A stretch of 64,000 nt of DNA, from NCBI RefSeq assembly GCF_023617245.1, contig NZ_CP067396.1, forward strand, positions 682,001 through 746,000, in the 5' to 3' direction. Shown piece after piece: positions 1 through 8,938 of this stretch. Source of the DNA: Lysobacter enzymogenes. Lineage in GTDB: Bacteria > Pseudomonadota > Gammaproteobacteria > Xanthomonadales > Xanthomonadaceae. The notes under the pieces were generated by a model. It had not been told where the DNA came from. It made no database searches and was given only the letters and a program-made list of their open reading frames with translations. The stretch's first letter is position 1, and each line of letters opens with the position of its first letter. The position numbers were made by a program, and so were the translations under genes.

Positions 1-141
1 GCCGCGCAGCGCCTGCCGCAGCCGATCCCGGAACTGGCCGCCGACATGGACCGATTGCTCGCGGGCTTGCGCGCGGCGCCCGCAAACGCAGCGGGAGGGA
101 CGTCAGCGCCGACGCCGCCGGCCCGGGTCGCGGCGACCTGA
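1..141 (+). CDS. 3' end of a truncated CDS, product unknown
   Basis: The first 46 codons stay open from base 1 and stop at a TGA at 139-141. The fragment is Ala/Pro-rich with one amphipathic stretch and ends in a low-complexity tail. Too little is present to name a family. It is followed by a Family A type repeat, which fits a gene end. The upstream part lies outside the window. Confidence 0.5.
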   Translation, partial: AAQRLPQPIPELAADMDRLLAGLRAAPANAAGGTSAPTPPARVAAT

Positions 142-144
142 GAC

Positions 145-178
145 GAAAGCATCGGGGCTGAAGCCCCTCCCACGAAAG
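145..178. repeat. Variant copy of interspersed repeat Family A
   Basis: Divergent copy of the element with core GGGCTGAAGCCCCTCCCAC, lying between two convergent genes. Closely related copies occur near 1.3, 2.7, 11.0 and 16.6 kb. Confidence 0.6.
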
Positions 179-197
179 CTCGCGCGGCGGCGAAGAC

Positions 198-452
198 TTA
201 TTCGGCGTCGGGCGCTTCGGTGAGGTAATACGCCTCGACCGCGCCCTTGTGCTTCATCGTCATCGGGTTGCCGCGGCGGTCGAGCGACTTGCCGACCGGC
301 AAGCGCACCCAGCCTTCGCTGATGCAGTACTCCTCGACGTTGCTGCGCTCCACGCCGTTGAAGCGGATGCCGATGCCGCGCTCAAGCACGGAAGGGGCGT
401 AGAACGGGCTGCGCGGGTCGTTGGAGAGGCGGTCGGGCGGGGTATCGGTCAT
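198..452 (-). CDS. DUF3297-type small protein
   Basis: An 84-residue protein beginning MTDTPPDRLSNDPRSPF. The signature GIRFNGVERSNVEEYCISEGW followed by a conserved GKSLDRRGNPMT segment is typical of DUF3297, a short family common in Proteobacteria with no established function. I chose the ATG at 452 because homology-like sequence starts there; the longer upstream reading is Ala/Arg-rich noise and runs into the region before the next gene. No signal peptide or membrane segment is seen. Confidence 0.85.
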   Translation of the reverse strand: MTDTPPDRLSNDPRSPFYAPSVLERGIGIRFNGVERSNVEEYCISEGWVRLPVGKSLDRRGNPMTMKHKGAVEAYYLTEAPDAE

Positions 453-601
453 GGCGGCGCTCGTGCGTGATGGACTGCGCGCCGGCGCGGACGCGGCCGG
501 CGCGGCGCCTAGGATACGCGCGCGCGCCGGCACGGCCCAGCCTCGGCAAAGCCCGCGCGCGGCGCCCTAGAATGGCGCCGACCTCCAAGAGGGCAGGGCC
601 C

Positions 602-1291
602 ATGAAGATGGCGGCGGCCTGGATCCTGGCGCTGGGGCTGGCGCTGCCGGCCGCGGCGGCGGCGCAGGACATCGAGACCGGCGGGCGTTTGCGCGTGGCC
701 GGATTCGGCCGCGTGGCCTGGCAGCCGGACCTGTACGAACTGGCGTTCGCCGCGGTCGGCGACGGCGCCGACGCGAACGCCGCGCGCGAACGATTCGAGC
801 CGGCGCAGGCGGCGCTGCGGCGGGCGCTCGACGCCCACGCCGGCGCCCTGGCCGGGCGCGCGCAGGACCCGCCTCGGCTGCAGTCGCGCGGGACCCAGGC
901 GGCGCCGCAATGGCGCTTCTCCAGCCGTTTCGCCGTGCGCGTGCGCGGCGAGGCCGCGCTGGTCCGGCTGCAGCAGGCCCTGGCCGAGGCCGGCGTGGCC
1001 GAATTCGAACTGCGGCCGTTCTCCGAACGCCTGCCCGAGTACACCGAGCAAGCGCAGCGCCTGGCCCTGCGCGACGCGCAGCGCCGCGCCCTGGCGATCG
1101 CGCAGGAACTGGGCTGGCGTCTGCGCGGGGCGCGCGCGGTGAAGTTCCTCGACGAGCGTCCGTGGTGGTCGCCGCAGACGCCGACCGCGCGGCAGCACGG
1201 CGCGCGCGCGTACGACTATGCGGCCGAGGCGCCGGCGCAGACCGGCGAGGTGACGGCGCAGGCGGAGGTGGAGTTCGAGTATTCGCGCTGA
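602..1291 (+). CDS. SIMPL domain-containing periplasmic protein (DUF541-like)
   Basis: A 229-residue protein. Residues 1-21 form a signal peptide ending in an Ala-rich cleavage region. The mature part has the SIMPL layout: an N-terminal stretch with GFGRVAWQPDLYELAFA, a central helical segment, and a C-terminal strand ending VTAQAEVEFEYSR. SIMPL proteins (Pfam PF04402) are periplasmic or outer-membrane associated and poorly understood. The ATG at 602 is preferred over an upstream in-frame ATG because it gives a proper signal peptide. A Family A inverted repeat follows the stop directly. Confidence 0.75.
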   Translation: MKMAAAWILALGLALPAAAAAQDIETGGRLRVAGFGRVAWQPDLYELAFAAVGDGADANAARERFEPAQAALRRALDAHAGALAGRAQDPPRLQSRGTQAAPQWRFSSRFAVRVRGEAALVRLQQALAEAGVAEFELRPFSERLPEYTEQAQRLALRDAQRRALAIAQELGWRLRGARAVKFLDERPWWSPQTPTARQHGARAYDYAAEAPAQTGEVTAQAEVEFEYSR

Positions 1292-1302
1292 GCGGACAGG
1301 AC

Positions 1303-1367
1303 AGCGTCGGGCCTGAAGGCCCTCCCACACGAGCGGCTGTTGTGGGAGGGCCTTCAGGCCCGATGCT
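1303..1367. repeat. Family A inverted repeat pair (possible terminator)
   Basis: Two head-to-head copies of a ~26-bp element (core GGGCCTGAAGGCCCTCCCAC) separated by about 11 bases. They can form a long hairpin between the SIMPL gene and the lactonase gene. Confidence 0.85.
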
Positions 1368-1468
1368 CTCGGATCCGGTCGCTTCGACCGCCCGAACGCC
1401 AAACCCCGTCCTTGGTCGAACGCCGCGATTGAGGCAGCATCGACGCTTCGCGCCCACCGGAGCCCACG

Positions 1469-2641
1469 ATGCCCCTGCGTTCCGCCCTGCTAGCCTGGAG
1501 CCTGCTCATGAGCGCCGCCATCGCCCACGCCGAGACCGCGCCGGTCGAATTGTTGGTGGGCTGCTACACCGGCGGGCAATGCCAAGGCGTCGGCCGCTAT
1601 CGCTTCGACCCGGCCAGCGGCCGCATCGATCCGCGGCCGCTGGAAACCATCGTCACCGACAATCCTTCGTGGCTGGCCGTCTCGGCCGACGGCGCGCGCC
1701 TGTTCGCGGTCAACGAGAACGGCCCGGCCTCGCCCGATCCGGTCGGCCGCGCCAGCAGTTTCGCGCTCGGCCGCGGCGCCGCCCGCAGCCGCGCGCTGTC
1801 GCGGGCCAACACCCTCGGCGACGATCCGGCGCACGCCGCGCTCGGCCGCGACGGGCGCTACCTGTTCGTGTCGAACTACTCCGGCGCGCAGAGCCCCGGC
1901 GGCAGCCTCGCCGTGCTGCCGGTCGATGCCGACGGCCGTCTCGGCGCGGCGGTGCAGGTGCTCGGCCATCGCGCCAGCCAGGCCGATCGCGAGCGCCAAC
2001 TCGGCCCGCACGTGCACGCCGCCGCGCAATCGCCCGACGGCCGTTACGTGTTCGCCGCCGACCTCGGCGCCGACAAGGTCTATGCCTATCGCTACGACCC
2101 GGCGCGCAGCGCCGAGCGGCCGTTGCAGGCCGCGGCGACGCCGTGGCTGGAGCTGCCGGCCGGCAGCGGGCCGCGCCACCTGCTGTTTTCCGCCGACGGC
2201 CGCCATGCCTATCTGACCCTGGAGATGAGCGGCGAGATCGTCGCGCTCGATCACGACGACGGCCGCCTGCGCATCGTCCAGACCCTGGCGCTGGACCCGG
2301 GCCGGCGCCAGGGCAACGCCGCCGCCGCGCTGCACCTGTCGGCCGACGGGCGATTCCTCTATGCCAGCAACCGCGGCGAGGACAACCACATCGCCGTGTA
2401 CGCGGTCGATCCCGGCGACGGCCGCCTGCGTCCGCTGCAGCGCCGCGCCAGCGAAGGCCGCGGGCCGCGCGAATTCGCGCTGGCGCCGGACGGGCGCCAT
2501 GTGGTGGTGGCCAACCAGCACAGCGGCAATCTGGTGGTGATCGCGCGCGATCCGGCCAGCGGCGAACTCGGCGCGACGGTGCAGACCTTGCCGATGGTGT
2601 CGCCTTCGGACGTGAAGTTCGTGCCGGGGCCTTCGCGGTAA
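1469..2641 (+). CDS. Secreted lactonase family protein (6-phosphogluconolactonase-like beta-propeller)
   Basis: A 390-residue protein with a signal peptide (about residues 1-21, ending AHAE) and then a seven-bladed beta-propeller pattern of the YbhE/lactonase family (PF10282). Repeated blades are visible as NPSWLAVSADGARLFAVNE, GPHVHAAAQSPDGRYVFAAD, GPRHLLFSADGRHAYLT and GPREFALAPDGRHVVVANQ. Cytoplasmic members hydrolyse 6-phosphogluconolactone; the signal peptide here points to a periplasmic lactone or unknown substrate, so exact chemistry is inference. The gene stands alone, flanked by Family A repeats. Confidence 0.85.
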   Translation: MPLRSALLAWSLLMSAAIAHAETAPVELLVGCYTGGQCQGVGRYRFDPASGRIDPRPLETIVTDNPSWLAVSADGARLFAVNENGPASPDPVGRASSFALGRGAARSRALSRANTLGDDPAHAALGRDGRYLFVSNYSGAQSPGGSLAVLPVDADGRLGAAVQVLGHRASQADRERQLGPHVHAAAQSPDGRYVFAADLGADKVYAYRYDPARSAERPLQAAATPWLELPAGSGPRHLLFSADGRHAYLTLEMSGEIVALDHDDGRLRIVQTLALDPGRRQGNAAAALHLSADGRFLYASNRGEDNHIAVYAVDPGDGRLRPLQRRASEGRGPREFALAPDGRHVVVANQHSGNLVVIARDPASGELGATVQTLPMVSPSDVKFVPGPSR

Positions 2642-2688
2642 CCGTAGCTTGAGGCTGTTGCGTCGGGCTGCGGCGATTTGATCGGAAG

Positions 2689-2716
2689 GCGTCGGGCCTG
2701 AAGGCCCTCCCACAGG
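2689..2716. repeat. Family A repeat, single copy
   Basis: One copy of the element (GCGTCGGGCCTGAAGGCCC followed by TCCCAC), 48 bases after the lactonase stop. Confidence 0.8.
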
Positions 2717-2821
2717 AGCGGGGGCCCCGCACGGCGACAACGCATCGTCCCGCCGGCGCGGTTGCGGCGCGCGCCGCCGATGGCGTGCAATGGCGCTCTC
2801 CCCTCATCTCAGGAGTGCGGC

Positions 2822-3850
2822 ATGGAACACCGTTATCTCGGCCGCTCCGGCCTGCGCGTGCCGGTGCTCAGCTTCGGCACCGGCACCTTCGGCGGCCACG
2901 GCGATTTCTTCAAGGCCTGGGGCCAGACCGACGTGGTCGAGGCGCGCCGCCTGCTCGACATCGCGCTCGAAGCCGGCGTCAACCTGTTCGACAGCGCCGA
3001 CATCTATTCGCGCGGCGCGGCCGAGTCCATCCTCGGCGAAGCGTTGCAGGGCCGCCCGCGCGACAGCTACCTGATCTCGACCAAGGCCACCTTCCGCTTC
3101 GGCGACGGCGAGAACGAGGTCGGCTCCTCGCGCCAACACCTGCTGCGCAGCGTCGACGCCTCGCTCAAGCGCCTGGGCACCGACTACATCGACCTGTTCC
3201 AACTGCACGGCTTCGATGCGCGCACGCCGATCGAAGAGACGCTGTCGACCCTCGACGATCTGGTCCGCGCCGGCAAGCTGCGCTACCTGGGCGTGTCGAA
3301 TTTCTCCGGCTGGCATCTGATGAAGTCGCTGGACCTGGCCGAGCGCCACGGCTGGAGCCGCTACGTCGCCCACCAGGCCTATTACTCGTTGATCGGCCGC
3401 GACTACGAATGGGAGCTGATGCCGCTGGGCCTGGACCAGGGCGTCGGCGCCGTGGTGTGGAGCCCGCTGGGCTGGGGCCGCTTGACCGGCAAGATCCGCC
3501 GCGGCCAGCCGCTGCCGGACACCAGCCGCCTGCACGCCACCGCCGACATGGGACCGCCGGTGGAGCAGGAGTACCTGTACCGCGTGGTCGACGCGCTCGA
3601 CGACATCGCCGCGCAGACCGGCAAGACCGTGCCGCAGATCGCGCTGAACTGGCTGCTGCAGCGGCCGACCGTGGCGACCGTGGTGATCGGCGCGCGCAAC
3701 GAGGAACAACTGCGGCAGAACCTCGGCGCGGTCGGTTGGAATCTTACCCCCGAGCAAGTGGCTACGCTCGACGCCGCGAGCGCGCGCGATAAGGCTTATC
3801 CGTACTGGCACCAGGCCGGTTTCGCCGAGCGCAATCCCTCGCCGGTGTGA
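2822..3850 (+). CDS. Aldo/keto reductase
   Basis: A 342-residue NADPH-dependent oxidoreductase of the aldo/keto reductase superfamily, (beta/alpha)8 barrel. The catalytic tetrad is visible in order: Asp and Tyr in NLFDSADIYSRG, Lys in LISTKATF, His in FQLHGFD. The cofactor-binding C-terminal segment TVVIGARNEEQLRQNL is present. Length and overall pattern match the YajO/YeaE-like class; substrate cannot be read from the sequence. I chose the ATG at 2822, which follows an AGGAG-type ribosome site (CTCAGGAGTGCGGC), instead of an upstream ATG at 2762. Cytoplasmic; single-gene unit. Confidence 0.92.
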   Translation: MEHRYLGRSGLRVPVLSFGTGTFGGHGDFFKAWGQTDVVEARRLLDIALEAGVNLFDSADIYSRGAAESILGEALQGRPRDSYLISTKATFRFGDGENEVGSSRQHLLRSVDASLKRLGTDYIDLFQLHGFDARTPIEETLSTLDDLVRAGKLRYLGVSNFSGWHLMKSLDLAERHGWSRYVAHQAYYSLIGRDYEWELMPLGLDQGVGAVVWSPLGWGRLTGKIRRGQPLPDTSRLHATADMGPPVEQEYLYRVVDALDDIAAQTGKTVPQIALNWLLQRPTVATVVIGARNEEQLRQNLGAVGWNLTPEQVATLDAASARDKAYPYWHQAGFAERNPSPV

Positions 3851-3873
3851 ATCTCGCGGCGCCGCGTAATCTA

Positions 3874-3975
3874 CCTGTAGGAGCCGCGCGAGCTGCGACC
3901 GCGGGGCGTCCGCTCGCGTTGCAAGTTTCGTCGTAGTTGCGTTGTCGCGGTCGCGGCTTGCGCCGCTCCTACAGG
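3874..3975. repeat. Family B inverted repeat
   Basis: About 100 bp bounded by CCTGTAGGAGCCGCGCGAG and its complement ending CGCCGCTCCTACAGG. The inner part contains GTAGTTGCGTTGTCGCGGT, also present in the copy at 37.4 kb. It lies between convergent genes. Confidence 0.85.
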
Positions 3976-3999
3976 GGCTGCGGTGCGCGGCGAAAAACG

Positions 4000-4025
4000 A
4001 AAACGCCCGGCATGCCGGGCGTTTT
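4000..4025 (-). terminator. Rho-independent terminator, effectively bidirectional
   Basis: A perfect 9-bp stem CGCCCGGCA/TGCCGGGCG flanked by A4 and T4. On the minus strand it is followed by a longer T-rich tail. It sits 27 bases beyond the stop of the minus-strand gene ending at 4052. Confidence 0.9.
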
Positions 4026-4051
4026 CGCGACCCTCCCCAGGATCCGCAACC

Positions 4052-6184
4052 TCAGCCCGCGTCCTTCAGCGTGAACGTGCCCGGCAACTTGGTGTCGCGC
4101 TGGTCGCCCCACATCATCATCGACACGAAATCCTCGCAGCCCGATTGGCCGCGGCGCGAGATCGCCGCGAACACTTCGTCCGGGGTCTTGGCGATGGCGA
4201 TCTGTTCGCTCAGGTCGTTGGGGAACGGCGTGATCCGGCCCGAATCCAGGTCGCGCAGGCGCTCGCCGCCGTGCTGTTCGCCGCCGATGTTGCCCACGCT
4301 CTCGCGGGCGCGGTCGCGCAGCGCCATCAGGTCCTTGTCGGTGAATTCGAACTGCAGGTGCTGGTCGCCGTCGAATTTCTTGTTGAGCTGCTCGGGGTGG
4401 TACGACGAGTTGAAGTACGAGGCGGCCACGTCGCTGGTGTTGGGCAGCACCAGGGTCCACTGGGTGGAATCCTTGACCGGCTTGCCGTCGGCGCCGACCT
4501 GGAACTGCACGTCGGTGGTCTGGCCCATCGACTGGTAGCTGTTGGTCTGGTCGACCGTGCCGTCCTGCCACACGTTGCGGGTGATGGTGAGCTGGCTGCT
4601 GTTGCCGATGCCCATCGACACCGGGCCCAGGTCGATGCCCAGCCGCGCGGCGTGCTCGGCGTTGAACACCTCGGTGGTGCCCGAGCGCTGCACGCCCGGC
4701 GGGTTCCAGTCCGGCACCTTGCCGCCGCTGATGAACGCCTGGTAGGCGTCGCGGCCTTCCTGGGTGGACAGGTCGATGCGCGCGGTGTTGAGCGAGCGGG
4801 TCTCGCTGCTGGTCTCCACGCTCAGGCCGATCGAGTACGAGCCGACCTTGCCCAGGCCGAACATGGTCGCGTTCTCCACCGTCTCCATCGGACCGGCGTA
4901 GACCTCGACCACCGAACTGTCGACCTTGCGCACGCCGAAGCCGGCGCCGTCGAGTTCGGTATGCGTGCCGCCGATGCCGACGTAGGACTTGTAGTTCAGG
5001 GCGAAGTCCGAGCCGGTCAGGTTCTGCCCGCGCATCAGCACCGAGGTGCCTTCGGGCATCGCCAGCGGATCGAGCGGATTGGGCATGCCGCTCATGTCGC
5101 CCTTGTCGAGCTTGGCGCCCTGCTCGGGCGTCACCGTCGCCTCGTAGCTCAGCCGGGTGCCTTCGACCTCCATGTAGTGGCCGAGCACCGGCGGCGCCTT
5201 CAGCGCGGCCTTGAGCAGCTTGGAGTTGTCGACCAGCTCCTTGACCCCGTCGGGCACCTGGTTGAACCGGTCGGCGTACTTGTAGAGCTTCTGCAGCGGC
5301 GTCTTCGCCACTTCCACGCCCGCTTCGGTGTGCAGCTGCACCGAGGCCTTGAACTGCTGGGTCTGCTGGAAGTCCACGCCGGTCTGCACGTCGGACAGTT
5401 CCACCTTGCCCTCGGCGACGATGTCGGACTTGAGCTGCGGCGAAACCACGCCGGGCGTGCCGATGCCGACGACCGGCGTGCTGTAGGTGACCGACATGCC
5501 GGGGTTGATCGCGTACGACAGCACGTCGCTGGGCATCAGCTTGAGCAACTCGTAGCTGGACGCGACCTGTTCGGGCGTGGGCTGGTCGGGCAGCTGCACG
5601 CCCAGGGTTTCCAGCGCGCCGCGCACGGTCGGGAAATCGAGCTTGGCGACTTCGCTGGGCTTGGCGTCGCCGCTGTTGGTCAGGTAGGCCGGCACGTCGG
5701 TCGGCTTGTCGGTGGCCTCCACGACGATGCGCTGCAATTCCTTGACGTAGGGATTGCTGTCGAACGCGTCGCGCGACTGCTGGTACTCGTAGTTGGCGGT
5801 GGCGCCGTTGAGGCCGCTGTTGCGGAAGTCCTCGAGCTTGGGCTCCATCCGGTCCAGCGCCGCCTGCGCTTCGGTGCGGCGGGTGGTGTTGAACTCGCTC
5901 ACGCGCGGCCGGTAGATCGAGTCGTAGACCTGCGAGGGCATGCTCGAAGACAGGTCGCTGTTCTTCGGCAGCGGCAGGCCGTGGATCGCGCGCACCGCTT
6001 CTTCGGGCGTCTTGGCGTCCTGCGGCGGAGGGGCCGGCGGCGGCGGCGGGGGCGGCGGCGGGGGCGGCGGCGGAGGTTCCGGCGCCGGCGCGGCCTGGGT
6101 CTTGGCGGCGTCGAGGATGGCCTGCCGGTCTTCCGGCGGCAGGTTGCGCAACAGTTGATAGTTGACGCCGTCGATGCCGCTCAT
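4052..6184 (-). CDS. Unknown ~710-residue protein, paralog A of a tandem pair
   Basis: I do not recognise the family. The 710-residue protein starts MSGIDGVNYQLLRNLPPEDR, carries a long proline run at about residues 35-57, then a continuous region that aligns over most of its length with the neighbour at 6513-8612. Shared blocks include PLAMPEGTSVLMRGQ, a GAGFGVRK segment, ARIDLSTQEGRDAYQAF and KVPDWNPPGVQRSG. There is no signal peptide or membrane segment, and no recognisable catalytic motif. The regular beta-rich middle and Gln/Lys-rich loops would fit a large cytoplasmic or non-classically exported protein. A terminator follows. The start at 6184 is fixed by alignment with the paralog. Confidence 0.8.
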   Translation of the reverse strand: MSGIDGVNYQLLRNLPPEDRQAILDAAKTQAAPAPEPPPPPPPPPPPPPPAPPPQDAKTPEEAVRAIHGLPLPKNSDLSSSMPSQVYDSIYRPRVSEFNTTRRTEAQAALDRMEPKLEDFRNSGLNGATANYEYQQSRDAFDSNPYVKELQRIVVEATDKPTDVPAYLTNSGDAKPSEVAKLDFPTVRGALETLGVQLPDQPTPEQVASSYELLKLMPSDVLSYAINPGMSVTYSTPVVGIGTPGVVSPQLKSDIVAEGKVELSDVQTGVDFQQTQQFKASVQLHTEAGVEVAKTPLQKLYKYADRFNQVPDGVKELVDNSKLLKAALKAPPVLGHYMEVEGTRLSYEATVTPEQGAKLDKGDMSGMPNPLDPLAMPEGTSVLMRGQNLTGSDFALNYKSYVGIGGTHTELDGAGFGVRKVDSSVVEVYAGPMETVENATMFGLGKVGSYSIGLSVETSSETRSLNTARIDLSTQEGRDAYQAFISGGKVPDWNPPGVQRSGTTEVFNAEHAARLGIDLGPVSMGIGNSSQLTITRNVWQDGTVDQTNSYQSMGQTTDVQFQVGADGKPVKDSTQWTLVLPNTSDVAASYFNSSYHPEQLNKKFDGDQHLQFEFTDKDLMALRDRARESVGNIGGEQHGGERLRDLDSGRITPFPNDLSEQIAIAKTPDEVFAAISRRGQSGCEDFVSMMMWGDQRDTKLPGTFTLKDAG

Positions 6185-6512
6185 CGCTGATCCCCTCGTC
6201 TTGGCTTGGGGGCGCCGCGAAGCGCCCAGGCCGCCACGATAAGAGCGCGTGTTCAGGTTCGGAACTGGGGGTAACCCTAGAACTGGAACAGACATGACAA
6301 CCGTCACCACGGCAGGCGCGACAGCCGACCTCGGAACGGGTGCGCGGAGTCGGACCACCGGGTCCGCGCGGCCGCGCGCGAGCGGCCGCGGCCCAGGCCG
6401 TCGCGTCGCGAGTCCGTCGCGGCCGCGGCAACGCACTCGCAGCGGCGCCGCAGTCCGACGCCGGGCCGAGCCGCGCGGCCCCGCGCCGCCGCGGCCCGGC
6501 CCGCCACCGCGC
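6185..6512. other. Gene-free spacer between the two paralogs
   Basis: 328 bp upstream of paralog A and downstream of paralog B. It is very GC-rich in its distal half. I see no convincing promoter, RNA or small ORF. Confidence 0.5.
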
Positions 6513-8612
6513 TCAGCCGGCCTGCTTCATCGTGAACCCGCCGAGCAGCGGGGCATCGTCGCCGGCGCGCACGATCGCCAACAGGGCGGGGGCGACGTGG
6601 CCGGTGTCGCCGTTGCTGGAGATCGTTGCGAACACTTCGTCGGGCGTGTCGGCGACGGCGATCTTCTCGATCACGTCGCCGGGGCCGAGCACGCCGCGCC
6701 CCGCATCCAGATCGCGCAGGCGTTGTTCGCCGTCCGCGCCGCCGTCCGCGACCACGGCTTGGCGCGCGCGCTCGCGCAGGTCCAGCAACTGGTCGTCGCT
6801 GAATTGCATCTGCAGGTGTTGGCGGTGCTCGAACTGCCGGCCCAACTGGTTGGGATCGAAGGCGGCGTTGAAATAGCGGGCCAGGGTCGGATCGGTATCG
6901 GCCAGGGTCAGCGTCCACTGGCTGCTGCCCGGCACTTCCTTGCCGTCGGCGCCGATCCGGCACTGGAGTTCGGTCGCCATGCCGCCGGCGGATTGGTAAC
7001 TGGCCTGCCAATCGGCGCTGCCGTCCTGCCAGGTGTTGCGGGTCAGGGTGACCTGGCTGTTGCCGCCCAGGGCCAGCGACATCGGCCCCAACTCGATGCC
7101 CAGGCGCTTGGCGTCCTCGGCGTTGAACACCTCGGTCTTGCCGGAGCGCTGCACGCCCGGCGGATTCCAGTCGGGCACCTTGCCCGCGCTCATGAACGCC
7201 TGGTAGGCGTCGCGCCCTTCCTGGGTCGACAGGTCGATGCGCGCGCTGTGCAGCGAGCGGGTCTCGGCCGAGTTTTCCATGCTCAAGCCGACCGAGGCGG
7301 TGCCGACCTTGCCCAGGCCGAGATACGACGCGTTCTCGGCGGTCTTGATCGGTCCGGCATAGACCTCCACCAGCGCGCCTTCGAGCTTGCGCACGCCGAA
7401 GCCGGCGCCTTCCAGTTCGGTGCGGCTTTCCTTGCCGCCGCCGTAATAGCGGTAATTGAATTCGAATTCGTGGCCCTTGAGCTGCTGCCCGCGCATCAGC
7501 ACCGAAGTGCCTTCGGGCATGCCCAACGGGTCGAGCGGATTGGGCAGCGCGGCCAGGTCGCCCTGATCGAGCCGCTGGCCTTGCGCCGGCGTCACCGTCG
7601 CTTCGTAGCTCAGGCGCGCGCCGGCGAAGTCGGTGTAGCTGCCGGCGAGCTTCTCTTCGCGTATCGCCCGCTGCAACCGCGGCGAGTCGGCGATCAGCCG
7701 CTGCGCGCCTTCCGACACCAGGCCCAGGCGTTCGCTCCAGCGGTGCAGGCCATGCAGCGGCCCGGCCTTGCCGGCCTCCACGCCGATCTCGCCTTGCATC
7801 TGCACCGAGGCCTTGAACTGCTGGGTTTGCTGGAAGCCGACGCCGGTCTGCACATCCGACAGCTCGACCTTGCCTTCGACCGCCAACTGAACCTGCGGGC
7901 GCACGCCGCCGGCCGACGGCATCGGCGCGCCGACTTCGCCGGCGTAGCTCACCGACATGCCCGGATTGATCGCGTAGGCGAGCAGATCGCGCGGCACGGT
8001 CGCGAGCAGTTCGTAGCCGGCGGCGATCTGCGCCGGCGTCGGATCCGGCGGCAGGTCCACGCCGAGCGCATCGAGCGCTTGCTTCATCGCGTCGGGTTGC
8101 AATCCGGCGAGCGCGTCCTGGCCGAGCGGCGCCTGCGCGCCTTGCGCGCGTTCGAGGTAGGCAGGCAGTTGCGCGGCGGGTTGGCGGCACTCGTCGACGA
8201 TGCGCTTGAGCTCGACCACGTAGGGGTCTTTGTCGAACTCCGCGAGGGTCTGGGCGTAATGGTTGTCGGCATTGCCGGCGCCGTCGCGCTTGGGCGTGAG
8301 CCGCTCCAGCGCCGACTGCGCTTCGCCGCCGCGGGTCTTGTTGAATTCGACCACGCGCGATTGGTACAGCGATTGCGCGGTCTGCGCGTCGAGGCCGCGC
8401 AGGTCGTCCTGCGTCGGCAGCGGCAGCGCGTTGATCGCGCGCACCGCTTCGGCGGCCGATCGCGCCTGCGCCGGCGCGATCGCCGCGGCCACCGGGGTTG
8501 CGGGCGAGGGTTCGTTGGGCGTGGGTTGCGCGGCGGGCTGGAGGATGCCGGCGCGATCGTCTTCCGGCAGGCTGCGGAGCGCCTGCCACTGCACACTGCT
8601 GAGTCCACTCAT
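6513..8612 (-). CDS. Unknown ~699-residue protein, paralog B of a tandem pair
   Basis: Paralog of the gene at 4052-6184, with the same opening (MSGLSSVQWQALRSLPEDDR) and the same C-terminal ending (GGFTMKQAG versus PGTFTLKDAG). It lacks the long proline run, having a short Pro/Ala linker instead. The central blocks LGMPEGTSVLMRGQ, GAGFGVRK, ARIDLSTQEGRDAYQAF and KVPDWNPPGVQRSG are conserved, so both copies are under selection. No signal peptide, no membrane span and no known motif are seen. It is upstream of paralog A on the same strand and could be co-transcribed with it, but the 328-bp gap argues for separate promoters. Confidence 0.8.
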   Translation of the reverse strand: MSGLSSVQWQALRSLPEDDRAGILQPAAQPTPNEPSPATPVAAAIAPAQARSAAEAVRAINALPLPTQDDLRGLDAQTAQSLYQSRVVEFNKTRGGEAQSALERLTPKRDGAGNADNHYAQTLAEFDKDPYVVELKRIVDECRQPAAQLPAYLERAQGAQAPLGQDALAGLQPDAMKQALDALGVDLPPDPTPAQIAAGYELLATVPRDLLAYAINPGMSVSYAGEVGAPMPSAGGVRPQVQLAVEGKVELSDVQTGVGFQQTQQFKASVQMQGEIGVEAGKAGPLHGLHRWSERLGLVSEGAQRLIADSPRLQRAIREEKLAGSYTDFAGARLSYEATVTPAQGQRLDQGDLAALPNPLDPLGMPEGTSVLMRGQQLKGHEFEFNYRYYGGGKESRTELEGAGFGVRKLEGALVEVYAGPIKTAENASYLGLGKVGTASVGLSMENSAETRSLHSARIDLSTQEGRDAYQAFMSAGKVPDWNPPGVQRSGKTEVFNAEDAKRLGIELGPMSLALGGNSQVTLTRNTWQDGSADWQASYQSAGGMATELQCRIGADGKEVPGSSQWTLTLADTDPTLARYFNAAFDPNQLGRQFEHRQHLQMQFSDDQLLDLRERARQAVVADGGADGEQRLRDLDAGRGVLGPGDVIEKIAVADTPDEVFATISSNGDTGHVAPALLAIVRAGDDAPLLGGFTMKQAG

Positions 8613-8938
8613 GGGTTCGGTCCTTCGTCGGGGGACAGGACGCTTCATGCGTCCGGGCGATGCGGTGCGGTACCGCGCACGGCTACCGCGGGCCGCAAGA
8701 TAGAAGAACGCGAAACATGCCGGTACTGGGGACAACCCGCAGGGCCCGCGCCATGACGCGCCGCACCCAAGCGCCGTCGCAGCCGGCCATGGATTCGCCG
8801 CAACACGCACTCCTTGGGTGATAGACGTCGCGGAACCGAACACTGCCCGCGCAAACCGCGGCGGCCAGCACTTGCGCGACAAACAAATGCAGTACAAGAG
8901 CGGCGCGGGAATTTTTAATTCTCTCGGGGATAAACAAC
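8613..8938. other. Divergent intergenic region
   Basis: 326 bp between the divergent paralog B and the amidase gene. The last 40 bases are unusually AT-rich for this genome (GGAATTTTTAATTCTC at about 8909-8924), which probably lies in the amidase leader or promoter. No ORF is supported. Confidence 0.5.

Noticed and set aside
3983..6190. 735-codon plus-strand ORF antisense to paralog A
   Set aside because: Its product is His/Val/Leu-rich shadow sequence typical of the complementary strand of GC-rich genes. The minus-strand frame has a paralog with conserved blocks and a matching terminator.
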